Shown here piece after piece: positions 1-5,532 of a stretch of DNA of 5,552 nucleotides. This stretch comes from an uncultured Ruminococcus sp. Lineage in GTDB: Bacteria > Bacillota > Clostridia > Oscillospirales > Ruminococcaceae. The stretch covers positions 1 to 5,552 of the forward strand of contig CAMWJT010000094.1 of NCBI GenBank assembly GCA_947174625.1. The letters are read 5' to 3'. Under the pieces are notes generated by a model. That model was not told where the DNA came from and searched no databases. It was given only the letters and a program-made list of their open reading frames with translations. The position numbers and the translations under genes are program-made. Positions within the stretch are counted from its first letter, which is position 1. Every line of letters starts with the position of its first letter.

Positions 1-60
1 GCTCGAACCTATGACCCTCTGCTTGTAAGGCAGATGCTCTCCCAGCTGAGCTAAGCTTCC
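1..60 (-). tRNA. tRNA-Val (anticodon UAC), 3' end cut off by the window edge
   Basis: Reading the minus strand from position 60, the sequence folds as a tRNA: 7-nt acceptor 5' strand GGAAGCT, TA, D-stem GCTC/GAGC around loop AGCTGGGA, anticodon stem TCTGC/GCAGA around loop CTTACAA, a 5-nt variable region, T-stem ATAGG and the T-loop TTCGAGC ending at position 1. The anticodon is TAC (plus-strand 25-27, gta), which decodes valine GUN codons. The T-stem 3' strand, acceptor 3' strand and any encoded CCA lie outside the window, so acceptor pairing cannot be checked. It has its own strong promoter just upstream (122-150). Whether further tRNAs follow cannot be seen. Confidence 0.95.
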
Positions 61-227
61 ACTATAATTGTAATCAGACCAGGGATTTTGATTTTTTGTT
101 CTCTCTCCCTGCGACTATTACAGTATACCACAAAACAAGCTGTTTGTCAAGCGTTTTTTGAATTTTTTTTAAAAATTTTCCTTATTTGTGAAAAACTAAC
201 AAAAAATTTGAACAATTTTAAATATTT
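61..227. other. Intergenic region between recG and tRNA-Val, no gene
   Basis: This 167-bp stretch is very rich in A and T, especially 151-227. I find no convincing protein gene, and a 62-codon plus-strand frame crossing it looks like chance in low-complexity sequence. The only supported contents are the tRNA promoter and leader. No GC-rich hairpin plus T tract follows the recG stop codon, so no intrinsic terminator for recG can be pointed to; transcription may continue into the tRNA or end by another mechanism. Confidence 0.75.
122..150 (-). promoter_or_regulatory. Strong sigma-A-type promoter for tRNA-Val, with an A-tract UP-like region
   Basis: On the minus strand TTGACA (150-145) is followed after exactly 17 bp by TATACT (127-122). 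This is a perfect -35 box and a -10 box one base from consensus. The predicted start falls near position 115, giving a leader of about 55 nt before the tRNA 5' end at 60. Directly upstream (151-180) lie A/T tracts, including runs of 8 A and 6 A, resembling the UP elements of stable-RNA promoters. The boxes are seen directly; promoter activity and the UP role are inferred. Confidence 0.85.
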
Positions 228-2258
228 TTATAAATTTTCCTTGAATAATTCTTTCACACTGCATAATAATGCTTGATTCTCCGGCTTCTCAAGAAATACA
301 TCCTCTTCTGTGAGCGCTTCACGGATTTCCCGGATTTCTCCAAGCATGGTGTCATCTATCATCCATGCAAGCCGCATGGGCGGAAGTCCGTGCTGCCGAC
401 TGCCGAAAAAATCCCCGGCTTTACGCAGTTTCAGATCCGCTTCTGCAATCGCAAAGCCATCCGTCGTACTGCATAACAAACGCAGACGCTCCCGGCATTC
501 GTCAGTCACATGCTCCGTCACGAGAACGCAATAACTCTGATAATCCGAACGTCCCACACGACCCCGGAGCTGGTGCAACTGCGACAAGCCAAACCGTTCG
601 GCATCTTCAATCAGCATCACAGTGGCATTGGGGACATCCACACCGACTTCGACAACTGTCGTACAGATCAGGACATCAATTTCATGATTCCGGAATTTTT
701 CCATGACTGTATCTTTTTCCTGCGCCGTCATCTGTCCGTGAAGCACGGCAATATTCCAGTCTTTCAGGAATTTTTTTTCACACTGTTCCGCATAAGCCGT
801 CACGGCTTTCAGATCCATGTCAGAATCTTCAATTGCCGGACAGACAATATAAGCCTGCCGCCCCTGGACAAGTTCTTTTTTGACAAAATTCATGGCACGA
901 TCCCGCATCTTCCCCGTGATAGCATATGTCTGAATGGGAAGTCTGCCGTTGGGCATAGTATCGAGAATGGAGATTTCCAGATCGCCGTAAATCACAAGCG
1001 CAAGTGTCCGGGGGATTGGTGTAGCAGACATGACTAATTTATGCGGCACACCGCCTTTTTTCGCCAGTTCGTCCCTCTGCGCAACACCAAAACGGTGCTG
1101 TTCATCCGTGATGACAAGTCCGAGATTCTGATAAACAACAGCTTTCTGAAATACAGCATGCGTGCCAATAATAATTTTTGCTGAGCCGTCCTCAATTTTC
1201 GCATAACGCAATTTTTTCTGTTTTGGTGTGAGTGAACCGGTTAATAATACAATCTCAATCCCGAACTTTTCCAGAAAATGACAAAACGTCTGATAATGCT
1301 GTTCAGCGAGAATCTCCGTCGGTGCCATTAATACGCTCTGATAATGATTTTGTACGCAGAAATAGCATGCCGCCATTGCAACGGCAGTCTTACCGCTTCC
1401 GACATCTCCCTGTAATAACCGGTTCATTGGCATATCGCCGGACAGATCCTGTGTAATTTCTGAAATTGCCTGTAACTGTGCATCAGTCGGCTGAAATGGA
1501 AGGCAATCAAAAAAAGGCTTCATAGAAACATTCTGCATCGGATAATCCGTCTTGACTCTGGAGCGCATTTTCATCATATGAAGACCTAGTTCTAATTTTA
1601 ATTGTTCTTCAAAAGCAAGTCTGCGTCTGGCATCCGTCACCTGTTGGAGCGTTCCGGGCTGATGAATATCATGGAAAGCCCTGGTCAGTGAGATAATATC
1701 ATGCTGATCCCGGAGCTGTGGAGGGATTGTTTCAAAATCTATACTATCCAGAATTTCCAGACATTCTTTGATATTTGTACGGATCATGGGATTTGTCAGT
1801 CCGGCAGTCAGGGGATAGACAGCTTCGAGGGGATTATTCTCATCACTAAGAATTTTAGGATTCTGAATCACTCTGCAATTAGCATGATAGGGATCTTCCT
1901 TGATTCTGCCGGAGAGAATATATTCACTCCCTATAGCAAGCCCCATGAACGTAAATCTTTGGTTAAAAATCGTAATTGTAATTCTGGTGTTGTCATCATC
2001 CACGGCTTCTGCCTGGAACAGCTCCATACCGGAGCGGGTATAGACTGGATTTTTTTTGCTGATAATCTTCACTTTGATGATAGCAGGCATACCAATTACA
2101 GTATCTGCAACGGGAACAGGTTCTCTGTAATCCTGGTAGAGCCTGGGCAGATGCCATAACAATTCATATGGTGTATGAATCCCGATTTTCTGATAGAGTG
2201 AATTGCGTTTTTTGCTGACGCTTTTCAGGTTGCCGATGGGCTGAAATAATCTCTGCAT
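228..2258 (-). CDS. recG: ATP-dependent DNA helicase RecG
   Basis: A 676-residue superfamily 2 helicase, close to the 680-690 residues usual for RecG. RecG remodels stalled replication forks and branch-migrates Holliday junctions and D-loops. The N-terminal part (about 1-250) is the wedge/OB region that grips branched DNA. Helicase motifs follow: Walker A GDVGSGKT (284-291), PTEILAEQH (313-321), DEQH (385-388), SATPIPRT (411-418), TTVVEVGVDVP (533-543) and QLRGRVGR (563-570). The C-terminal segment carries the translocation-coupling signature around DLKLRKAGDFFGSRQHG (608-624). All key residues are intact. I chose the ATG at 2258 because GGGAGG lies 11 nt upstream; a TTG start 14 codons earlier would sit inside the terminator-like hairpin and has no RBS. 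It is the last gene of the yloU-fakA-recG cluster. In Bacillus subtilis sdaAB and sdaAA lie between yloV and recG; here they are absent. Confidence 0.97.
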   Translation of the reverse strand: MQRLFQPIGNLKSVSKKRNSLYQKIGIHTPYELLWHLPRLYQDYREPVPVADTVIGMPAIIKVKIISKKNPVYTRSGMELFQAEAVDDDNTRITITIFNQRFTFMGLAIGSEYILSGRIKEDPYHANCRVIQNPKILSDENNPLEAVYPLTAGLTNPMIRTNIKECLEILDSIDFETIPPQLRDQHDIISLTRAFHDIHQPGTLQQVTDARRRLAFEEQLKLELGLHMMKMRSRVKTDYPMQNVSMKPFFDCLPFQPTDAQLQAISEITQDLSGDMPMNRLLQGDVGSGKTAVAMAACYFCVQNHYQSVLMAPTEILAEQHYQTFCHFLEKFGIEIVLLTGSLTPKQKKLRYAKIEDGSAKIIIGTHAVFQKAVVYQNLGLVITDEQHRFGVAQRDELAKKGGVPHKLVMSATPIPRTLALVIYGDLEISILDTMPNGRLPIQTYAITGKMRDRAMNFVKKELVQGRQAYIVCPAIEDSDMDLKAVTAYAEQCEKKFLKDWNIAVLHGQMTAQEKDTVMEKFRNHEIDVLICTTVVEVGVDVPNATVMLIEDAERFGLSQLHQLRGRVGRSDYQSYCVLVTEHVTDECRERLRLLCSTTDGFAIAEADLKLRKAGDFFGSRQHGLPPMRLAWMIDDTMLGEIREIREALTEEDVFLEKPENQALLCSVKELFKENL

Positions 2259-2269
2259 AATTTTAGAAT

Positions 2270-2275
2270 CCTCCC
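2270..2275 (-). promoter_or_regulatory. Ribosome binding site of recG
   Basis: GGGAGG on the minus strand, 11 nt before the ATG at 2258, is the only good Shine-Dalgarno sequence near the start of the RecG frame and therefore decides the start. It lies two bases downstream of the T tract of the terminator-like hairpin, so only transcripts that read through the hairpin (or begin very near it) carry it. Confidence 0.8.
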
Positions 2276-2277
2276 TG

Positions 2278-2325
2278 AAAAAACAAGCCGTTTTCTGCAA
2301 ACTGTTCTGTATTCAGAAAACGGCT
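2278..2325 (-). terminator. Intrinsic terminator or attenuator between fakA and recG
   Basis: On the minus strand AGCCGTTTTCTG (2325-2314) and CAGAAAACGGCT (2297-2286) form a perfect 12-bp stem closing a 16-nt loop, followed by TGTTTTTT (2285-2278). This fits a rho-independent terminator 21 nt after the fakA stop codon. The loop is longer than usual and the lower stem holds the GC pairs, both compatible with termination of moderate strength. No promoter with clear boxes is visible between the hairpin and recG, so recG is probably expressed by read-through. The hairpin is directly visible; its efficiency is not. Confidence 0.75.
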
Positions 2326-2346
2326 GATTATTTAATAAATTATTTA

Positions 2347-4020
2347 TTATTCTACTGCAATAATATAATCATACACAGGCTGTCCGCCATTGACAAGTAT
2401 CACTTCAATTCTGTCCCCGAAACGTTCCTGTAATTTCGTGCAGAGCTGTTCCGCTGTATCCTCCGGAACGTTCTGCCCGTATGTGATCGTAATAAAACTG
2501 CTGTCACCATTGACAAGCTTCTTAGTGAGCTTGTATGCGGCATGATTCCGTTCTTTGTCCGTGAATGCTAATTTGCCATTGTCCAGGGCAAGCACTTCAC
2601 CTTTTTTAATGCTGTGTCCCTCTAGTTCAGAATCCCTTGCCGCAAAAGTAATCTGTCCCGTGGAAACTTTCTCAAATGCCCTTGTCATGGCAATCCGGTT
2701 GCCCTCGACATCCAGTGCATCATCAAATGACATCAGCGCAGTCAATCCCTGGGGGATTGTCCTCGTCTGGAGCACATAGACGTTCCGATCCGCAAGACTG
2801 ACAGTCTGTTCTGCCGCCAGGATAATATTTTTATTATTGGGCAATACAAATACATTCTTTGCCGGTGTCGCATGAATGGCTTTTAAAATATCATCCGTAG
2901 AAGGATTCATTGTCTGCCCCCCACGCACAATGCAGTCCGCACCTAATTCCCGGAACATGGTTTCAATTCCCTCACCTGTCGCAACTGCTACAAATCCGAA
3001 TTGCTTTTCCGGCTCTGCCCGGACATACGTTTCATCCTGCGCCGCATTCTGTGCCGCACGGACTCTCCCGGCATGCTGGATTCTCATGTTTTCAATCTTG
3101 GGCTTCGGTTCATTGACGAACTGCCCGAATTCTAACGCTTTCTGCAAGGCAAGTCCCGGATTGTCCGTGTGGACATGGACTTTGATGATTTCTTCATCAT
3201 CCACCACAACGACACAATCGCCGATGGTCTCCAGATATGCCCTTAATTTGAACGCATCCGGACAATCTTTCTTTTTGGCAAGCATGAATTCTGTACAGTA
3301 AGTGAATTTGATTTCTCCCTCCAAATCCACTCTGCCGATGGCAGTCAGCTCCTGTTTCCGATTCATTTCTTCCACAGCAAGTACGGGTTTTTCTCCCTGA
3401 AACACAGCAAGCATCGCCTCCCAGATTGTCACAAGACCTTTTCCGCCTGCATCCACAACACCGGCTTTCCGCAGGATTTCCAACTGTTCTGGTGTTTTCT
3501 CCAATGCCTGCGCACCGGCAGAACAAATCTCCCGGAACACGTCCAGAGCGTCCGGATGTTCTCTTGCCAGGAGCTGTGCTTGTTGGGATGCCATTCTTGC
3601 GACAGTCAGAATGGTTCCCTCTGTCGGTTTCATGACGGCTTTATAAGCCGCCTGCACACCGATTTCCAACGCATTGGCGATCTGCAAGCCGTCTGCTTCT
3701 TCCAGTCCTGCCAATCCCTTGGCAAAGCCCCGGAACAGGAGCGACAGGATCACACCGGAATTGCCCCGTGCGCCACGGAGCATAGCGGATGCCGCTCTTT
3801 CAGCGACTTCCGAAACGCTGACAGAATCCGGCATAACTTGCAGTTCCCGTTTTGCCGTGTGCATGGTCATGGACATATTGGTACCTGTATCACCGTCGGG
3901 GACGGGATATACATTTAATTCATCAATGATTTTCCGGTTCTGTTCAAGTCTGACAGCAGCACTGCAAAGTGCATCTTTCAGAAGTTTTCCGTTAATCACA
4001 CTTGTATTCTCTGCACTCAT
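2347..4020 (-). CDS. fakA: Fatty acid kinase catalytic subunit FakA (DAK2-domain protein, YloV family)
   Basis: A 557-residue protein close to the roughly 550 residues of known FakA/YloV proteins. FakA transfers phosphate from ATP to a fatty acid held by a FakB (DegV-family) partner; the acyl-phosphate feeds PlsX/PlsY phospholipid synthesis. Residues 10-205 form the DhaL-like kinase domain, with Mg-binding YPVPDGDTGTNM (38-49; D42 and D44), the nucleotide-loop motif RGARGNSGVILS (82-93), KPTEGT (131-136) and the signature DAGGKG (190-195). The middle domain contains C242 and the HVH motif H282/H284, positions that, as I recall, are zinc ligands in Staphylococcus aureus FakA. The C-terminal domain (from about 340) carries GGQTMNPST (367-375) and LPNNKNI (393-399), typical of this family and absent from plain DhaL of dihydroxyacetone kinase. 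The start at 4020 follows an AGGAGG with unusually long spacing. It lies 52 bp after yloU, in the usual Firmicutes order. No fakB is in the window. Older annotations call it a dihydroxyacetone kinase-like protein. Confidence 0.93.
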   Translation of the reverse strand: MSAENTSVINGKLLKDALCSAAVRLEQNRKIIDELNVYPVPDGDTGTNMSMTMHTAKRELQVMPDSVSVSEVAERAASAMLRGARGNSGVILSLLFRGFAKGLAGLEEADGLQIANALEIGVQAAYKAVMKPTEGTILTVARMASQQAQLLAREHPDALDVFREICSAGAQALEKTPEQLEILRKAGVVDAGGKGLVTIWEAMLAVFQGEKPVLAVEEMNRKQELTAIGRVDLEGEIKFTYCTEFMLAKKKDCPDAFKLRAYLETIGDCVVVVDDEEIIKVHVHTDNPGLALQKALEFGQFVNEPKPKIENMRIQHAGRVRAAQNAAQDETYVRAEPEKQFGFVAVATGEGIETMFRELGADCIVRGGQTMNPSTDDILKAIHATPAKNVFVLPNNKNIILAAEQTVSLADRNVYVLQTRTIPQGLTALMSFDDALDVEGNRIAMTRAFEKVSTGQITFAARDSELEGHSIKKGEVLALDNGKLAFTDKERNHAAYKLTKKLVNGDSSFITITYGQNVPEDTAEQLCTKLQERFGDRIEVILVNGGQPVYDYIIAVE

Positions 4021-4035
4021 AATTTTAAAAAAAAT

Positions 4036-4041
4036 CCTCCT
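4036..4041 (-). promoter_or_regulatory. Ribosome binding site of fakA with long spacing
   Basis: AGGAGG on the minus strand is a strong Shine-Dalgarno sequence, but 15 nt separate it from the ATG at 4020, against the common 5-9. The spacer contains a run of eight T and then AAAATT. No ATG, GTG or TTG lies in the spacer, so the ATG at 4020 remains the best start. Confidence 0.7.
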
Positions 4042-4072
4042 GTAATCTGCTGAAAATTTTAAAATTAAAATT

Positions 4073-4408
4073 TTAAGGTTCTACCACTTCATCCACATAG
4101 ACACGGACATGAGAAACGGGAATTCTCACCGCATCTTCAATCACGAATTCAATTTTGTGCATCAATGCACGGACAACAACAGGGATATTCACACCATAGA
4201 TCACACGGACGTGAATCGAGATCACAAGCTTTCCGTTTTTGGTCTGGATTTCCACAGCACGGTGTCTGCCATTTAGCAATTTTTCCGCAAGACTGGACTG
4301 AGCGAAACCGGCAACACCGAAGCATTGCAAGACAGTCTGTTCCGTCAATTGCCGCAGATACTGGTCAGAAAACATCACTTTGCCGACCGCATTTTCCATA
4401 TACAGCAT
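4073..4408 (-). CDS. yloU: Asp23/Gls24-family (YloU-like, DUF322) small protein
   Basis: A 111-residue protein without a signal peptide or membrane segment, matching the usual 110-130 residues of the family. Family features are the N-terminal ENAVGKVMFSDQYL stretch (5-18), FGVAGF (30-35) and the hallmark region running from KNGKLVISIHV (57-67) to YGVNIP (71-76), followed by an amphipathic helix and a final strand ending in VRVYVDEV (101-108). Related proteins include S. aureus Asp23, which is anchored at the membrane by AmaP and linked to cell-envelope stress; the exact role of YloU is unknown. It lies directly upstream of fakA, as in Bacillus and many clostridia, and is the first gene after the promoter at 4447-4475, so it is probably co-transcribed with fakA. 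The ATG at 4408 has AGGATGG about 10 nt upstream; an in-frame ATG three codons later (4399) is an alternative, while an ATG at 4415 is out of frame. Confidence 0.88.
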   Translation of the reverse strand: MLYMENAVGKVMFSDQYLRQLTEQTVLQCFGVAGFAQSSLAEKLLNGRHRAVEIQTKNGKLVISIHVRVIYGVNIPVVVRALMHKIEFVIEDAVRIPVSHVRVYVDEVVEP

Positions 4409-4446
4409 ATTGCATATACCATCCTTTTTATAATTTAGATAATTTT

Positions 4447-4475
4447 ATTATAGCATAACTTGAAACAGATTACAA
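4447..4475 (-). promoter_or_regulatory. Sigma-A-type promoter of the yloU-fakA(-recG) operon
   Basis: On the minus strand TTGTAA (4475-4470) is separated by 17 bp from a perfect TATAAT (4452-4447) preceded by TGC, an extended -10 feature. The predicted start is near 4440, leaving a leader of about 30 nt before the yloU ATG with the AAAAGGATGG ribosome binding region in it. It lies in the 107-bp gap between the dockerin hydrolase gene and yloU, so the operon can be expressed independently of the upstream gene. An imperfect inverted repeat overlaps the -35 box. Confidence 0.8.
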
Positions 4476-4483
4476 GTAGTAAT
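4469..4483. repeat. Short inverted repeat overlapping the -35 box of the yloU promoter
   Basis: ATTAC (4469-4473) and GTAAT (4479-4483) form a 5+5 inverted repeat around AAGTA and cover the -35 hexamer at 4470-4475. The position suits a repressor operator, but the arms are short and AT-rich and could be chance. It does not match the FapR operator as I know it. No regulator gene is adjacent in the visible sequence. Confidence 0.3.
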
Positions 4484-4515
4484 TGCAAGATTTTACACAA
4501 AAAATTAAGCTCTCA

Positions 4516-5463
4516 TTAAAATCCGGAAAGAAGCTGTTTCATCGCCATCAGGTCAAAAATGGTGATTTTTCCGTCCTGATCCAGATCCGCATTTTGCCAC
4601 AGGGTGAGCGAACCAATTCCCAGAATCCAGTCTTGCACAATCCGGAGATCTTCCGTATCCAGAATCTGGTCAAAATTGACATCACCGGCGATCAGCTCCG
4701 GGATTTTATCTGTTTTTTGCAGTAATTTCATGGAACAGAACCCCTCACGTCCCTGGTAATTCACATGCGCCCAGAAACCGTCTGCCTTCGTCACAGTGAC
4801 AACCATCCCAGCCGGAATCACATCCAGAACACTGCTCCCAGTACCGTGACCGATCCGGAAATTCACATCAGAAACAACTTCATAATATCCGGCATAATCT
4901 TCCGTACAGGTGTCCGGAATTTCAGAATCAGAATTAGAATCATTAGAATCAGAAGTATACCGGAGAACCCCTTGCCAGTTGCCATATTTATTATCATACC
5001 AGTAATTTCCGACAGAAATTTCCTTGCCGTTCTGGTCGCCTGCCTTGGAATAGCCATAATTCTGGTGTGCCGCAACGGCTTTGCGATTCCCCAGATAAAT
5101 TTCTGTATGTCCGTTAGAGAGCAGAATATCGCCTCTTTCAAGCCAGTCTGTATTGGACAATGCCCGGCTTCCCCTCGGAATCCATGTAAAGTCTCCGGCT
5201 GTAAGATTCGCTTTGAGATCCCGTGTTGTGTCAGCATTCAGTGTAGAGATGCCGGCACTGCGCAAAGCACAGATCACAAACGAAGAACAATCATAATCCG
5301 GATTGCCCCAACGATTGACTTGACTGTAGCCGTGGGAATCATCATTTGCCGTCTGGATTGCCCACTGCAAAGCAGATTCCATTTCTTCCGGGACAGCTCC
5401 GGCATGCAGTTCCGCCATCACCAGACAGAACAGACATGCTGCAAGCAGGACAGCAAACAGCAT
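4516..5463 (-). CDS. Secreted NlpC/P60-like (Amidase_5-like) peptidoglycan hydrolase with SH3 domain and C-terminal type I dockerin
   Basis: A 315-residue exported enzyme. Residues 1-22 are a hydrophobic signal peptide with likely cleavage near LHAGA (19-23). Residues 28-168 resemble cysteine peptidoglycan amidases/endopeptidases: catalytic C59 in DYDCSSFV (56-63), H119 in the stretch from RGDILLSNGH to TEIYLG (110-125), and H133 as probable third residue. A Ser/Asp/Asn linker (171-184) leads to a bacterial SH3-type domain (193-250) with VNFRIGHGTGSSVLDVIPAG (200-219) and GFWAHVNYQGREGF (229-242), likely wall binding. Residues 260-315 are a dockerin with two calcium loops 32 residues apart: D261, N263, D265, D269, D272 and D293, D295, D297, D304. 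Dockerins bind cohesins on scaffoldins or surface proteins. Predicted role: cleavage of wall peptide or amide bonds outside the cell, anchored through a cohesin; the bond cut is not predictable here. The ATG at 5463 has no clear ribosome binding site and the signal peptide lacks N-terminal positive charges, so the true start is uncertain. Confidence 0.88.
   Translation of the reverse strand: MLFAVLLAACLFCLVMAELHAGAVPEEMESALQWAIQTANDDSHGYSQVNRWGNPDYDCSSFVICALRSAGISTLNADTTRDLKANLTAGDFTWIPRGSRALSNTDWLERGDILLSNGHTEIYLGNRKAVAAHQNYGYSKAGDQNGKEISVGNYWYDNKYGNWQGVLRYTSDSNDSNSDSEIPDTCTEDYAGYYEVVSDVNFRIGHGTGSSVLDVIPAGMVVTVTKADGFWAHVNYQGREGFCSMKLLQKTDKIPELIAGDVNFDQILDTEDLRIVQDWILGIGSLTLWQNADLDQDGKITIFDLMAMKQLLSGF
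4919..4951 (-). repeat. Hexamer-like GATTCT/AATTCT repeat coding the Ser/Asp/Asn linker
   Basis: On the minus strand the codons TCT, GAT and AAT alternate (roughly TCT GAT TCT AAT GAT TCT AAT TCT GAT TCT), coding a low-complexity SDSNDSNSDS segment (171-180) of the dockerin hydrolase. It sits exactly between the catalytic and SH3 domains, as flexible linkers in secreted modular enzymes do. The near-identical codons suggest growth by replication slippage, so linker length may vary between strains. Confidence 0.6.
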
Positions 5464-5532
5464 TATTTTTATTTTACTGCAAATTTCTGAAATTTTTAAT
5501 AATTTTTTTAATATAATATGGAGGGTTGAAAA
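5464..5532. other. Divergent AT-rich intergenic region
   Basis: Sixty-nine bases, almost all A or T up to 5518, separate the divergent starts of the hydrolase gene and the plus-strand gene. Both promoters should lie here or reach into the neighbouring coding sequence. A plus-strand TATAAT at 5512-5517 is present but so close to the ribosome binding site that a start from it would leave almost no leader; TTTACT (5473-5478) with TAATAA (5497-5502) is a weaker alternative. For the minus strand no convincing box pair is visible inside the window. Confidence 0.5.
5520..5525 (+). promoter_or_regulatory. Ribosome binding site of the divergent gene
   Basis: GGAGGG lies 7 nt before the ATG at 5533, an ideal Shine-Dalgarno arrangement. 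It is the main reason for believing that a real plus-strand gene starts at the window edge. Confidence 0.65.

Larger units (their letters stand above)
4409..4515. other. Intergenic region between the hydrolase gene and yloU
   Basis: This 107-bp gap holds the yloU promoter and ribosome binding region. After the hydrolase stop codon (4516-4518) the minus strand shows a run of six T (4505-4500), preceded only by a weak AT-rich potential stem (TTAA with TTAA). I do not regard that as a convincing intrinsic terminator, so some read-through from the hydrolase gene into the yloU operon is possible. Confidence 0.6.

Noticed and set aside
88..276. Plus-strand 62-codon open frame over the tRNA promoter
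   Set aside because: It spans low-complexity AT-rich DNA and the end of recG, has no ribosome binding site and overlaps the tRNA promoter; treated as chance.
510..1037. Plus-strand open frame of 175 codons
   Set aside because: It is antisense to well-conserved RecG helicase motifs, shows no recognisable domain, and is a shadow of the real gene.
2259..2300. Extended recG start (TTG at 2300, 14 extra residues)
   Set aside because: The extension begins within the terminator-like hairpin, has no ribosome binding site, and the GGGAGG lies inside it, correctly placed only for the ATG at 2258.
4498..4520. T6 run after the hydrolase stop as an intrinsic terminator
   Set aside because: The only nearby stem is four A/T pairs; there is no GC-containing hairpin, so a terminator call is not supported.
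5434..5463. Lipobox-like LAAC (residues 7-10) in the hydrolase signal peptide
   Set aside because: The Cys is only the tenth residue and is followed by more hydrophobic residues, and there is no charged n-region, so a standard cleavage after LHA or HAGA is more plausible than lipoprotein processing.
4765..5490. Plus-strand open frame of 241 codons opposite the dockerin hydrolase
   Set aside because: Long for a shadow, but the minus-strand frame has clear catalytic, SH3 and dockerin motifs, whereas this one has no recognisable domain and is very rich in Ile and Arg, as expected from antisense reading.
5512..5517. TATAAT as the -10 box of the divergent plus-strand gene
   Set aside because: The start would fall inside the GGAGGG ribosome binding site, and no good -35 box is found at 16-18 bp, so it is more likely part of the A/T-rich background.
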